Counted from the first letter of the stretch, positions 8,062-16,614 are shown. The stretch: 33,489 bases of DNA from DAIDKA01 sp049792815 (GCA_049792815.1 JBARBG010000014.1:1-33489), one strand, 5' to 3'. Numbers and translations: made by a program. Notes: generated from the letters alone by a model not told the origin.

Positions 8062-8292
8062 GTGTCGAGCAATCAGAACCTCAGTCCCCCCATAGCACCG
8101 CAGCTGGGCAAAGTCATTCACGACCCGCGTGGCAACGCAATTTGGGACTGGACCATAGAGACCGGCGTGCTGGCCAAGGCGACCGTCGCTGAATTGCTCA
8201 GCAAACTGGTTGATCCCATGCCCTTGGCGCTGGAGCACGACCTGGATCGCAACCAACACTGGTGCGGCGACCCGTACAACCGTTCGCGCTGA
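8062..8292 (+). CDS. Small conserved-looking hypothetical protein (76 aa)
   Basis: I place the start at GTG 8062 because an AGGAG ribosome-binding site sits 7 bases upstream (8050-8054). The frame also opens 32 codons earlier, without such a signal. The protein is soluble and has no signal peptide. It contains LGKVIHDPRGNAIWDW at residues 15-30 and ends HWCGDPYNRSR. A short protein with a 'DxRGNAxWxW' core and a terminal 'DPYN' motif is, from memory, a recurring unnamed family in proteobacteria; I cannot verify this here. No function is known to me. It lies between the divergent deaminase operon and the ABC exporter genes and is probably an independent unit. Confidence 0.62.
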   Translation: MSSNQNLSPPIAPQLGKVIHDPRGNAIWDWTIETGVLAKATVAELLSKLVDPMPLALEHDLDRNQHWCGDPYNRSR

Positions 8293-8349
8293 ACGCCGTG
8301 CGGGCGCAGCGCCTGCTGCAATGAGCGTTTCCGTGCTACCTTGCGCGCC

Positions 8350-9309
8350 ATGCTCTCGGTCAGCCACCTTGAAAAGCGCTTCGGCGAGCGCACCGCGGTC
8401 GCCGACGTGTCTTTTGAGATTCGCAGCGGCGAAACGGTTGGCGTGCTCGGACCCAACGGCGCCGGCAAGACCACGACCCTGGCGATGATCAGCGGACTGG
8501 CACAACCCGACCAGGGTTCGGTGTCATTCCAGGGCAAGCTCGTCAACCAGGACGGCGACGAACTGAAGCGACATGTGGGACTGGTGCCTCAGGATCTGGC
8601 CCTGTACGAGGAACTGTCGGCCTGGGCCAACCTCGAACTGTTCGGAGGTCTTTACGGCCTCAAGGGCCGCGGGCTTGCTGAGCGCGCCACGGACGCCCTG
8701 CAACTGGTCGGGCTGAACGATCGCCGCAAGGATCGTGTCGCTGGCTTCAGCGGCGGCATGAAACGCCGCCTGAACATCGCCAGTGCCCTGCTTCACGACC
8801 CGGATCTGATTCTGCTCGATGAACCCACCGTCGGCGTGGACCCGCAGTCGCGCAATGCCATATTCGAGAACCTCGAGGAACTCAAACGGCGCGGCAAGAC
8901 CCTGCTTTACACCACCCACTACATGGAGGAAGCCGAACGGCTTTGCGACCGCGTGGTCATCATGGATCACGGCCGGGTGATCGCCGATGACACAGTGGCG
9001 GGACTGCACCGCAAACTCCCCGCCGCGCGCTCCGCAGCGCTGCAACTGGCAGGCCCGCCCGCGACCGATGGACTGTTGGCCGAACTGGGCGCGCTGCCCG
9101 GTATTGGCGCCGTGGTGCGTATCACCGGCGGCATCCGCATCGACACCGACGACTTTGGCGCGCCACTGATGCGCTGCCTTGAAACCCTGACGGCCAGAGG
9201 CGCGCGGGTCACCGCCGTGCACACCGGACAGGTCCGTCTCGAGGAGGTTTTCATCGCGCTCACCGGTCGTGCACTGCGTGATGACCCACCGTCCGCGGTC
9301 CAGGCATGA
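8350..9309 (+). CDS. ABC-2 type exporter, ATP-binding subunit
   Basis: A 319-residue ATPase of the DrrA/CcmA-like exporter class. The Walker A loop GPNGAGKTT is at residues 34-42, the Q-loop at Q81, the signature FSGGMKRR at 133-140, Walker B LILLDEP at 153-159 and the H-loop His at 190. The roughly 90 residues after the ATPase core match the C-terminal extension typical of drug and polysaccharide ABC-2 exporters. The start is ATG 8350; the frame could also begin at TTG 8341, and neither has a good ribosome-binding site. It overlaps the permease gene by ATGA, which indicates a dedicated pair. The transported substrate cannot be deduced. Confidence 0.94.
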   Translation: MLSVSHLEKRFGERTAVADVSFEIRSGETVGVLGPNGAGKTTTLAMISGLAQPDQGSVSFQGKLVNQDGDELKRHVGLVPQDLALYEELSAWANLELFGGLYGLKGRGLAERATDALQLVGLNDRRKDRVAGFSGGMKRRLNIASALLHDPDLILLDEPTVGVDPQSRNAIFENLEELKRRGKTLLYTTHYMEEAERLCDRVVIMDHGRVIADDTVAGLHRKLPAARSAALQLAGPPATDGLLAELGALPGIGAVVRITGGIRIDTDDFGAPLMRCLETLTARGARVTAVHTGQVRLEEVFIALTGRALRDDPPSAVQA

Positions 9310-10607
9310 ATCTGACGGCCATTCATGCGCTGGTGCGCAACGACCTGCGTGTGTATCGCACCGACCGGCGCGCCCTGCTCATCGGCATACTGGTACCGAT
9401 ACTGGTCGCCGCGTTCTTCGGCTACGTGTTCGGCGGCAACGGCAATACCGCGGACCCGGGCAAGATTCCGATTGCCGTGGTCGACGAGGATCACGGCGAG
9501 GTATCGCGCGGGATTGCCGCTGACCTTGCCAAGGACCCGCTGCTGTCAACACGGCTACTCACCCGTACCCAGGCGCAGGCCCAGGTACGCGCCGGCGCGG
9601 TGCAGGCGGCGGCAATTCTGCCCAAAGCCTTCGGCGACAGCGCCGCCAAAGCACTCTTCAGCAACCGCGACAAGCCCCAAGTGCTGTTGCTGGTCGATCC
9701 GAGTCAGCCGACCACTGCGCGCATCGTGCAGGGGCTTTTTGCCCAGTACGGCATGCAGGAGATCACCAAGTCGGCCTTCAGCGGCGCATCCGGCCACGAC
9801 GCGATCGCCAACGGCCTTGACTGGGTCAATCGCGCGACGACGCAGGAGGTGCCCGAGCGCAGCGAACTCAAAGCCATGCTCGAGGCGGCGCAAGCCCTGA
9901 ATGCGCGTACCGCCAAATCGGGAACCGCCGTCGGATCGGGTCTACAGCGCGGCCTTTCGATTCCCTATGAGGTCGCGACGACCTCGATGACCTCGGCGCA
10001 AAACATTCCCTACAACGGCTATGCCCATTCATTCGCGGGCATGACTGTACAATTCATTCTCTTTACCGGAATCGACGCTGGCGTACTGCTGCTCCTGGCA
10101 CGCGAGCGCGGGGTATGGCAGCGACTGCGCACGGCACCCATTTCCAAGGCGCAGTTCCTGCTGGCCAAGGTCCTGGCCACAACGCTGATCGGCCTGTTTC
10201 AATTCATCGTCGTCTATGCCGTCGCATACCTCGTGTTTCATGTTCGCATCGAAGGCAGCCGGGTGGGATTCGTGGCGCTTGCGGTTCTGTTCTGCGTGCT
10301 CAACGCCAGCTTTGGACTGATGCTGGCCGCAATCGGACGCAGCGCCGGTGCCACGCGCGGCATTGCCATGATGGTGATACTGCTGCTCGTGATGCTCGGC
10401 GGCGCCTGGGTGCCCGCGTTCGTTTTCCCAAAGTGGTTGCAACAGGCCTCGCTGGCGGCGCCGACACGCTGGGCGGTTGACGGCCTTGACGCCATGACCT
10501 GGCGCGGCCTGGGATTCGCAACCGCCGTGGCGCCGCTCGTGGTGATTGGTGCATCGGCCCTCGCCTGCATGGTGATTGCGATCTGGCGTTTCCGCTGGGA
10601 AGAATGA
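9306..10607 (+). CDS. ABC-2 type exporter, permease subunit
   Basis: A 433-residue inner-membrane permease encoded directly after its ATPase (ATG inside the ATGA overlap). It has the ABC-2 architecture. One N-terminal helix (about residues 23-41, LLIGILVPILVAAFFGYVFG) is followed by a large extracytoplasmic domain (to about 235). Five helices close the C-terminus, including FILFTGIDAGVLLLLARERG, with the conserved cytoplasmic ERG...LRTAPIS segment typical of YhhJ/DrrB-like permeases. The pair probably exports a lipid, a drug-like molecule or another small hydrophobic compound. The presence of only one permease gene implies a homodimer. Confidence 0.93.
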   Translation: MNLTAIHALVRNDLRVYRTDRRALLIGILVPILVAAFFGYVFGGNGNTADPGKIPIAVVDEDHGEVSRGIAADLAKDPLLSTRLLTRTQAQAQVRAGAVQAAAILPKAFGDSAAKALFSNRDKPQVLLLVDPSQPTTARIVQGLFAQYGMQEITKSAFSGASGHDAIANGLDWVNRATTQEVPERSELKAMLEAAQALNARTAKSGTAVGSGLQRGLSIPYEVATTSMTSAQNIPYNGYAHSFAGMTVQFILFTGIDAGVLLLLARERGVWQRLRTAPISKAQFLLAKVLATTLIGLFQFIVVYAVAYLVFHVRIEGSRVGFVALAVLFCVLNASFGLMLAAIGRSAGATRGIAMMVILLLVMLGGAWVPAFVFPKWLQQASLAAPTRWAVDGLDAMTWRGLGFATAVAPLVVIGASALACMVIAIWRFRWEE

Positions 10608-10798
10608 TTGCTTAGGTTAAATCTTTCGCCCTCCTGACATCACGCCCTGTCGCCAATCGGTGACAACGATGCAAAACGCATCATTTGCTTGAACTGCGTC
10701 AACCATATCCCGCGTCGTTCGCTACTGACTCCCATTGCCGGCTGTGATTACGCGACTGCCTCGCGTAGCGGCGGTGCATCAATCAAAGGGAGACAGGC
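10608..10798. promoter_or_regulatory. Intergenic region upstream of the DUF4382 lipoprotein gene
   Basis: This 191-base stretch holds two small symmetrical elements. GTCGCC/GGTGAC (10649-10664) would form a 6-bp hairpin with one G-U pair and a 4-base loop. GATGC/GCATC (10668-10682) follows at once and overlaps GCAAA...TTTGC. Neither is followed by a T-run, so termination after the ABC genes is uncertain; they could equally be operator sites. The ribosome-binding site GGGAG for the next gene is clear. No convincing -35/-10 pair was found. Confidence 0.3.
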
Positions 10799-12766
10799 AT
10801 GGATACCAGGAAGCTCAACTATGCCGTTTGCGGCGCAATTGTTGCCGCGTTGACGGCTTGTGGCGGCGGCTCTTCGGGCTCTTCGGGGTCGACCTTGGGC
10901 TCGGGAGGCGCGGCGCAAACCGCCACCGTCCCGATGCTGATCAGCGATGCATCCTCGGATGATTGGGCCACCATCGGCGTGAAGGTATTGAGCATTGCGC
11001 TGATCCCGCAGGGCGGCGGTGCCAATGTCACCGTATACACCGCGCCATCGCCCGCGCCTTTTGTGAATCTCGAACAGCTGGATCAGCTGGGCGAAATCCT
11101 CGGCAATGCCACGGTTCCGGTCGGCACCTACACCGGTGCCGTCATCACGGTCAGCGGCAACCCGGGCGACGTACTGCTGACGGCTGCGGCCGATCCGCAA
11201 GCAGGATTCGCGCTGAGCGCTGGCACGGCGGTCGCAACTGCCAACATTCATGTGGTGAATACCCAGGGCAGCGGCACGAATCTGACCGTTCCGGTCACTG
11301 TTGATTTCGTGTCTCCCCTGGTCGTCAGTACCAGCGCCACGTCGGCGCTGGACCTGGAGTTTGATCTCGCCCATCCGGCGTTCATCATCGGCCACAACCC
11401 GCCCGCCGCCACTGCCACGCAGTGGGCGATCAATTTCAACGGTCCGATACGCCACCACCCGTTTCACGACCTGCGTCGCCTGATACTGCGCCACACCTAC
11501 GGCACGGTGACGGCAATTTCGACGGACGATTCCTCGATCACCATCGACAAGGATTTCCCGACGCTGCCGATAGTCTCCCCGGAAACCGAGACCACCGGCA
11601 CCCAGACGCTGACGATAGAGGCCGACGCGGCCAACGGCACGCTGTTCTATGACCTGGATGCCAAGACCACCGCGACGATCAAGAACTTCTCCAGCGAAAC
11701 CACTCTGAGCGGCAAGTTTGTGCGCATCGCCGCACGCTACCAGGTGGACGGCACGCTGGTGGCCACACGCATCTGGGCGAGCAGCACCTTCAACAATGTC
11801 TGGCTGAGCCCGGAAGGCCATGTGCTGGATGTCAATGCCAACACCAATGTCATCACCGTGACCAATGAGGCCGGTATTCCGGTACCGCTGACCGTCAACT
11901 CCGGCACCCAGTTCTTCTTCCGCCAGCCCTGGAGCGCGATCGCGGATGCGACCCCGATCGGCACCGGGACCGCGTTCCTCGCCAACCAGGACATCGTGCG
12001 CGGCTTCAAGGTACATGCCAGCGTCGTGGACCCGCTCGCAGTGCCGCTGGTCGCACAGTCCATCGACATCGAAACCGCCGTGTATTCGGGGGCGATCTCC
12101 GCGCCGAGCAACAGCGGCTTCACCTACACCCACAACTTCCTGCGCACCGTCAATGACTACACCGTCACGCTCCCGTTCATTGCCGCCGCGACCGCCAACG
12201 GCAACGATCCGGCGAACGGCAATGCCATCATGGGCTACAAGTGGTGGAACTTCGCCTTGCCGACCATCGTTGACTCCGGCCCCACAGCCGTGGGCGACTT
12301 TGTATCGGCCACCAACGGTTCGGCGAGCTTTGGCGGCACGGCCGGTGCCATCATTCCCTGGGGCGTGAGCTATGTTCTGTGGGGCGATCCGTCGAACGCC
12401 ACCGGCTGGAGTGCGGCCGCGTCGATACTCGAACCCACGCCGCTGCCGGTCGGCACAGTCGCCAGCGCACCGGTGGCCGGCATGACCGCGGACACCTTCA
12501 CCATCACGGCGGCCAACGGCGCCAATCCGGTGACGGTGGACGCCAGCACGGTGATGGGCTCGGGCACCCTGGTGTACCAGGTGGACATGAGCGGTGGCAT
12601 CGTGACGGTGAGCCCGATCGACATCACCACCGCTGCGGGTCAGACCAGCTTCACCAACGGCATGGCCACGGGCACCAAGGTGCTGGTGTCGGGCGTGCCG
12701 CAGCCTGTTGGCTCGGTCAAGGCCTATGTCATCACCTACTTCACCGGCACCACCCCGATGCCGTAG
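10799..12766 (+). CDS. Large DUF4382-domain lipoprotein
   Basis: A 655-residue envelope protein. The N-terminus carries the lipobox LTAC with the lipidated Cys at residue 21, followed by a flexible Gly/Ser linker (GGGSSGSSGS). Residues about 38-190 match DUF4382, starting TVPMLISDASSDDW and including VPVGTYTGAVITVSG. The middle part holds repeated small beta modules resembling DUF5666, for example YGTVTAISTDDSSITI and FVRIAARYQVDGTLVATRIW, then a second copy at about 340. The C-terminal 200 residues are a further beta-rich region. No catalytic motif is visible, so a surface or periplasmic binding/structural role is likely. The ribosome-binding site GGGAG is 7 bases upstream. The gene is monocistronic and convergent with the desaturase gene. 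Confidence 0.83.
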   Translation: MDTRKLNYAVCGAIVAALTACGGGSSGSSGSTLGSGGAAQTATVPMLISDASSDDWATIGVKVLSIALIPQGGGANVTVYTAPSPAPFVNLEQLDQLGEILGNATVPVGTYTGAVITVSGNPGDVLLTAAADPQAGFALSAGTAVATANIHVVNTQGSGTNLTVPVTVDFVSPLVVSTSATSALDLEFDLAHPAFIIGHNPPAATATQWAINFNGPIRHHPFHDLRRLILRHTYGTVTAISTDDSSITIDKDFPTLPIVSPETETTGTQTLTIEADAANGTLFYDLDAKTTATIKNFSSETTLSGKFVRIAARYQVDGTLVATRIWASSTFNNVWLSPEGHVLDVNANTNVITVTNEAGIPVPLTVNSGTQFFFRQPWSAIADATPIGTGTAFLANQDIVRGFKVHASVVDPLAVPLVAQSIDIETAVYSGAISAPSNSGFTYTHNFLRTVNDYTVTLPFIAAATANGNDPANGNAIMGYKWWNFALPTIVDSGPTAVGDFVSATNGSASFGGTAGAIIPWGVSYVLWGDPSNATGWSAAASILEPTPLPVGTVASAPVAGMTADTFTITAANGANPVTVDASTVMGSGTLVYQVDMSGGIVTVSPIDITTAAGQTSFTNGMATGTKVLVSGVPQPVGSVKAYVITYFTGTTPMP

Positions 12767-12784
12767 ACGCGGGAACGCGCAACG

Positions 12785-12812
12785 CAGCGGCAGACAATCA
12801 GGTCTGCCGCTG
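12785..12812. terminator. Bidirectional hairpin between lipoprotein and desaturase genes
   Basis: CAGCGGCAGAC (12785-12795) and GTCTGCCGCTG (12802-12812) form a perfect 11-bp stem with a 6-base loop, centred on the desaturase stop codon and 18 bases after the lipoprotein stop. Its place between convergent genes suits a shared terminator. Neither side has a T-tract, so it may rather protect mRNA 3' ends or need a factor. Confidence 0.45.
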
Positions 12813-13856
12813 GTACTCCGCCAGGGTGATGATCCGCTCGGCACGCATATCCCAGAGAATGCACTTCATGGCGCCGCACACCTGCGAGAGCTTCACCCGC
12901 GCCACTTCCGGAAACAGGTGCTGATACTCGTTGTGGCACGCGACCAGGTGGTAGCTGGGGATGCTGGAGGAGAGGTGATGGATGTGGTGATAGCCGATGT
13001 TGGCCGTGAAGAAGTTCAGCCAACCCGGCAGCACCAGGAAGCTCGTTCCATGGATGGCGCCGGTGTCGTAGTCCCAGCGTTCGCATCCGGTCGCGTAGGC
13101 ATGCTCGAAATTGTGCTGCACCGTAAACAGCACTATCCCCATGCCGCCTGCGATCGAGACGGTCAGCAGGTAGATGGTAAAGAACAATGCCGCACCGCAA
13201 AACCAGCACATCACGGCCCACGCGCTCAACAGCACCAGGTTGTTCCAGAGCATGTGCCGATACTCTTTGGAATTCTTCCAGAACCGGGTCTGGTAGCTCC
13301 CCGCCAGTGCGCTCACCGACAGACCCGAGCCGTTGAGCTTGCCGCGGATGATATGCAGCCACAGTCCAAGGGTGCCCTGGATCCACGTCAGGCGCGGATT
13401 CAGGATCAGGTAGATGAAACCCGCCAAGGGCGCCGCGACGATGCTGCACTTCTGCCGGTAAAAGCGTTGCTTGGCGACACTGAGTGCGGCGTATTCATCC
13501 ACCGACAATGTTGAGTACGGCCCACGATAACGCTCCCAGTTGCCGTTATTCGCGTGGTGATAGTTGTGGTGCTGCGCCCACACGTACTGCGGCATGCCTG
13601 ATAGCACCCCGAGAGTGAACCCAACCCAGCGATTCAGCGTCACGCTGCGGAACAGACTGCGATGCCCGCATTCATGCATCAGCGCGAACACGCGCAGCGT
13701 GAACAGAATGAGCAGTGGCAGGCACGCGAGCACAAACCAGTAGGAAACGCGCCCGAAGTACACCGCCATCCACCACAGCAATGCCAGCGGCACCAGGGTC
13801 AGCAAAACCTCGATGATCCCGCGAATATCATCGGACCTGCCGTAGCGTCCGATCAT
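12798..13856 (-). CDS. Membrane fatty-acid desaturase
   Basis: A 352-residue integral membrane di-iron desaturase. The histidine boxes are all present: HECGH at residues 61-65, HHNYHH at 96-101, HNFEH at 248-252 and HHIHH at 290-294. Hydrophobic helices pair around residues 15-58 and 205-245. It should introduce a double bond into acyl chains of membrane lipids or acyl-CoA using O2 and an electron donor; regiospecificity cannot be read. ATG 13856 follows AGCAGGGA with almost no spacing, which is unusual for a ribosome-binding site. The gene seems monocistronic. Its last codons form half of the hairpin at 12785-12812. Confidence 0.9.
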   Translation of the reverse strand: MIGRYGRSDDIRGIIEVLLTLVPLALLWWMAVYFGRVSYWFVLACLPLLILFTLRVFALMHECGHRSLFRSVTLNRWVGFTLGVLSGMPQYVWAQHHNYHHANNGNWERYRGPYSTLSVDEYAALSVAKQRFYRQKCSIVAAPLAGFIYLILNPRLTWIQGTLGLWLHIIRGKLNGSGLSVSALAGSYQTRFWKNSKEYRHMLWNNLVLLSAWAVMCWFCGAALFFTIYLLTVSIAGGMGIVLFTVQHNFEHAYATGCERWDYDTGAIHGTSFLVLPGWLNFFTANIGYHHIHHLSSSIPSYHLVACHNEYQHLFPEVARVKLSQVCGAMKCILWDMRAERIITLAEYQRQT

Positions 13857-14008
13857 TCCCTGCTTCTGCTGCTTGATACACTCGATCAGCGTTGTGATGG
13901 AGCGTCCCCCGTGGCTAGTCCAATGAGCGGAGCAAATGGCCCGGGCGTCTTTCTTGTTGCTTTAGCCCAAACTAAGGGCGCGCAGTCTACCAGAACTGCG
14001 TCAAGAAG
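13857..14008 (-). promoter_or_regulatory. Upstream region of the desaturase gene
   Basis: About 150 bases separate the desaturase start from the end of the dioxygenase operon and must contain the desaturase promoter. An imperfect inverted repeat CTTTAG/CTAAGG lies near 13961-13979 and might bind a regulator. I found no confident -35/-10 pair. Confidence 0.25.
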
Positions 14009-14030
14009 ATATGTGCGCTGCCGCACATAT
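14009..14030 (-). terminator. Terminator of the ring-cleavage operon
   Basis: On the minus strand, immediately after the dioxygenase TAA, a perfect 9-bp stem ATATGTGCG/CGCACATAT with a 4-base loop is followed by the T-rich stretch CTTCTT. This matches the layout of an intrinsic terminator, although the T-tract is interrupted and the outer pairs are A-T. It separates the five-gene operon from the desaturase gene transcribed in the same direction. Confidence 0.5.
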
Positions 14031-14899
14031 TAGGACGGGCTCGCGGGCCGCAACCTGAAGTCGTAGTTGACCGTGTAATACGGAACTTCCATGCGTTCGC
14101 CATCGGGTGCCACCCCGGACGGATGGCGCTCGAACTGTGCGACCAATGACTCCTTCATGCCAAACACCGCGTCGGAATCCAGGTACTGGCTGCCGGCCAC
14201 GAACAGATGGGTGGTCACCGGACGGTGGTCCTGCGCCGAGACAATCATGTGAATGTGCCCGGGGCGATTGGGGTGTCGGCCCATCTTGCGCAACATGCGT
14301 CCCACCGGACCATCGGTCGGCACTGGGTAAAACGTCGGTCGGATGGAGCGGAACCAGTAGCGTCCCTGGGCGTCGGTGCGGATCCGGCCGCGCGCCTTCA
14401 TGCCCGTCTCCCCGGGGATCTGCATGTCGTAGTCGCCGTCGCCGTCGCCGGACCAGATATCCAGCAGCGCGTTTTCCAACGGCCGGCCATCGGCGCTGAG
14501 CACACGCCCGGAATAAAACGTGGGCTCACCCTTGACGCCCACGGCCAGATTGCTGCCCCGCGGCAAGTCCGGCGCACCCTCCCAGTAGAACGGGCCCAGC
14601 ACCGTCGACTCGGCGGTGCCCTGCTCCGCCGGATGATTCAACGTAATGACGAGCACCGACACGCCCAGTGTGTCCGACAGCAGGATGAATTCCTGGCGCT
14701 TCTCGGTGCAGGTCTGGCCCACGTCGGTCAGGAACTGAATCGCCCCGATCCACTCCGCTTCGGTCAACTTGACGTCGCGGACGAAGTCATGAAGATGCGT
14801 GATCAGCGACGTCATGACCCGCTTGAAGCGCGGGTCATCACTTTGGGAGAGCCGCTCGATGACCGCCTGGGTGATGCTCTTCTCATTGAACTCGCGCAT
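14030..14899 (-). CDS. Intradiol ring-cleavage dioxygenase (catechol/hydroxyquinol 1,2-dioxygenase family)
   Basis: A 289-residue non-haem Fe(III) enzyme expected to cleave an ortho-dihydroxyaromatic ring between the hydroxyls with O2, giving a cis,cis-muconate-type product. The N-terminal helical dimerisation domain (about 1-95) is followed by the beta-sandwich core. The four iron ligands are visible: Tyr157 (GDGDYD), Tyr191 (RPTFYPVP), and His215 and His217 (RPGHIHMIV). Length and N-terminal domain place it near catechol and hydroxyquinol 1,2-dioxygenases rather than protocatechuate 3,4-dioxygenase subunits. The exact substrate is not deducible. It is the last gene of the operon, 21 bases after the MetE-core-like gene. 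No muconate cycloisomerase or maleylacetate reductase gene occurs nearby. Confidence 0.9.
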   Translation of the reverse strand: MREFNEKSITQAVIERLSQSDDPRFKRVMTSLITHLHDFVRDVKLTEAEWIGAIQFLTDVGQTCTEKRQEFILLSDTLGVSVLVITLNHPAEQGTAESTVLGPFYWEGAPDLPRGSNLAVGVKGEPTFYSGRVLSADGRPLENALLDIWSGDGDGDYDMQIPGETGMKARGRIRTDAQGRYWFRSIRPTFYPVPTDGPVGRMLRKMGRHPNRPGHIHMIVSAQDHRPVTTHLFVAGSQYLDSDAVFGMKESLVAQFERHPSGVAPDGERMEVPYYTVNYDFRLRPASPS

Positions 14900-14920
14900 G
14901 CTTCCCCCTTCCCGTAACTG

Positions 14921-16066
14921 TCAACGCCACAGCCGGCTTGAGGCGATCTGCGCCCCTTCCACCAGCGAGCGCAGCTTCAGATAGGCAATGTCCGGCTCCA
15001 CCGGTCCGAATCCGGCGAAGGTCCCAAATCCACAGTCAGTCCCCGCAATCACCCGCTCGCGCCCGACCACCTGGGCGAAACGCTCGATGCGCTCGGCGAC
15101 CAGCTGCGGATGCTCGATGTAGTTGGTGGTAGTCGCAAGCAGTCCGGGAATCATGATCTTGTCATCCGGAATCCTGATGTTCCTGAACACCGACCATTCA
15201 TGCGCGTGGCGCGGATTGGCGGCTTCGAACAGCAGGCCCTGCGGCTTGGCCTTGATCACCACCGGCAGCAGGCGCTCCAGAGGAATGTCATGATGATGCG
15301 GCCCCTCGTAGTTTCCCCAGCACACATGCATGCGCACCCGATCCGCCGCGACATTGCGCAGCGCATGATTCAGCACTTCGATATGCCGTGCCGCGAGCAC
15401 CTCGAATTCCTCGAGCGTACGGTCACGGTACATGGTGTGCCGTCCCATGGCCAGATCCGGCGCGTCGATCTGCAGGATGATACCGGAGCGCACGATGGCC
15501 TCGTACTCAACCGCCAGCGCATTGGCCAGCGCCTCCAGATACGCATCCTGGGTGGGATAGAAGTCATTCGGCTGAAACAGCGCAATCACCCCGGGCGATG
15601 CCGAATTCATGAAGGCGCCATGGGGCTTCACCGCGGCGACCGCCGCGTTCAGGTTGGCAATGTCGGTTTCAAGTGGCCGCAGGGTCTTGACGGCCACCGG
15701 TCCGACGCAGCGCGGGCGCCGGTACTTGGCGGTTGCGCCACGCTCCGCGAGCTTGCGCAGCAACCCCGGAAACTCCACCAGATCCTGTCCCGGCTGGCGC
15801 GGTGAGTCGCCGTCAAATCCGGAGCAACGATCCGCGATGTAGGTGGCATAGCTGATCTTGCTCATCTCCCCATCGCTGACGAGGTCGATGCCGACCTTAT
15901 GCTGATGGCCGACCACCTCGGCGACCGCCGCGGTGATCACCGCATCGTCGCGGGCGAGGTCACGCTGCGCGTCGCTCTCGCGCCCGAACACCACGTCCGT
16001 CACCGCCTGGCTGCGCGGCAGACTGCCGACATGGGTCGTCAGGATCCGGTCGATTCGGCTGCCCAT
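14921..16066 (-). CDS. MetE-core family zinc enzyme (cobalamin-independent methyltransferase / CoM-transferase-like)
   Basis: A 381-residue protein equal to only the C-terminal, catalytic half of cobalamin-independent methionine synthase (MetE is about 750). The family opening LTTHVGSLPR is at residues 9-18. The zinc ligands are His247 and Cys249 (HVCWGN), Glu281 (FEAANPRH) and Cys345 (GTDCGFGT). Stand-alone members include archaeal-type methionine synthases and epoxyalkane:coenzyme M transferases, and many sit in catabolic clusters, so a true methionine synthase role is not assured. Here it lies between a VOC protein and a ring-cleavage dioxygenase. Thiol-dependent demethylation or thiol addition to a pathway intermediate is a reasonable inference. 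It starts 14 bases after the VOC gene with AGGG as a weak ribosome-binding site. Confidence 0.85.
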   Translation of the reverse strand: MGSRIDRILTTHVGSLPRSQAVTDVVFGRESDAQRDLARDDAVITAAVAEVVGHQHKVGIDLVSDGEMSKISYATYIADRCSGFDGDSPRQPGQDLVEFPGLLRKLAERGATAKYRRPRCVGPVAVKTLRPLETDIANLNAAVAAVKPHGAFMNSASPGVIALFQPNDFYPTQDAYLEALANALAVEYEAIVRSGIILQIDAPDLAMGRHTMYRDRTLEEFEVLAARHIEVLNHALRNVAADRVRMHVCWGNYEGPHHHDIPLERLLPVVIKAKPQGLLFEAANPRHAHEWSVFRNIRIPDDKIMIPGLLATTTNYIEHPQLVAERIERFAQVVGRERVIAGTDCGFGTFAGFGPVEPDIAYLKLRSLVEGAQIASSRLWR

Positions 16067-16080
16067 CTGGGTGTTGCCCT

Positions 16081-16614
16081 TCAGGCGGAACGATAGTTGT
16101 TGTTGGAATGATGATCGCCGGCCAGCCAGCGCTTCAGTTCCTGGTGCGCATCGGCACGCCGCGTCTGGTTGATCTGCTCAACCTGCGGGGCGTCCAGCGT
16201 GAACTCCAGAATCAAGCCATTGGGATCGTTGACGTACACCGAACGGCAGTACCCGTGTTCGAGCACGTAGGTGTCAGGGGGCTTGATGCCGGCCTTCGCA
16301 ATCCGCGCCTCGATGCCGGCCTGGGTTTCGGCATCCACCTGCAAGGCAATATGATGAAACGGTGACTGCGGCATCCTGGGGCCGAACTCGGCCTGATCCG
16401 ACGCATTGGCGAACTGGAAGAACGCCAGCGCGCCGCCGTCGCCGATGCCGTAGAAGGTGTGCACGTAGGTGCGTTCCTTGCCGAACAACATGTCGGTTTC
16501 GCACCAGGTCGCGGTCAGCGGCAGGCCGATGACCTCCTCGTAGAACTGTCGCGTCTTTTCCTGGTCCTTGGTCACATACGCGGTGTGATGCAGACGCGCC
16601 GGGAGCTTGCTCAC
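16081..16614 (-). CDS. VOC-superfamily protein (glyoxalase/extradiol dioxygenase fold)
   Basis: A 177-residue vicinal-oxygen-chelate protein with two beta-alpha-beta-beta-beta modules. I choose GTG 16614 rather than ATG 16641: GGAGG lies 8 bases before it, and the GTGA junction overlaps the stop of the CoA-transferase gene. Likely metal ligands are His9 or His10 (RLHHTAYVT), His87 or His88 (FHHIAL) and Glu137 (GLILEF). The fold serves in lactoylglutathione lyases, extradiol dioxygenases, epimerases and isomerases, so the activity cannot be named. In this operon an isomerase or lyase acting on a ring-cleavage product, or a second ring-opening enzyme, would fit. Confidence 0.82.
   Translation of the reverse strand: MSKLPARLHHTAYVTKDQEKTRQFYEEVIGLPLTATWCETDMLFGKERTYVHTFYGIGDGGALAFFQFANASDQAEFGPRMPQSPFHHIALQVDAETQAGIEARIAKAGIKPPDTYVLEHGYCRSVYVNDPNGLILEFTLDAPQVEQINQTRRADAHQELKRWLAGDHHSNNNYRSA

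Noticed and set aside
10748..12844. 698-codon open frame on the minus strand opposite the DUF4382 lipoprotein gene
   Set aside because: Extremely Arg/Gly/His-rich with no recognisable domain; the plus strand has a lipobox, ribosome-binding site and DUF4382 pattern.
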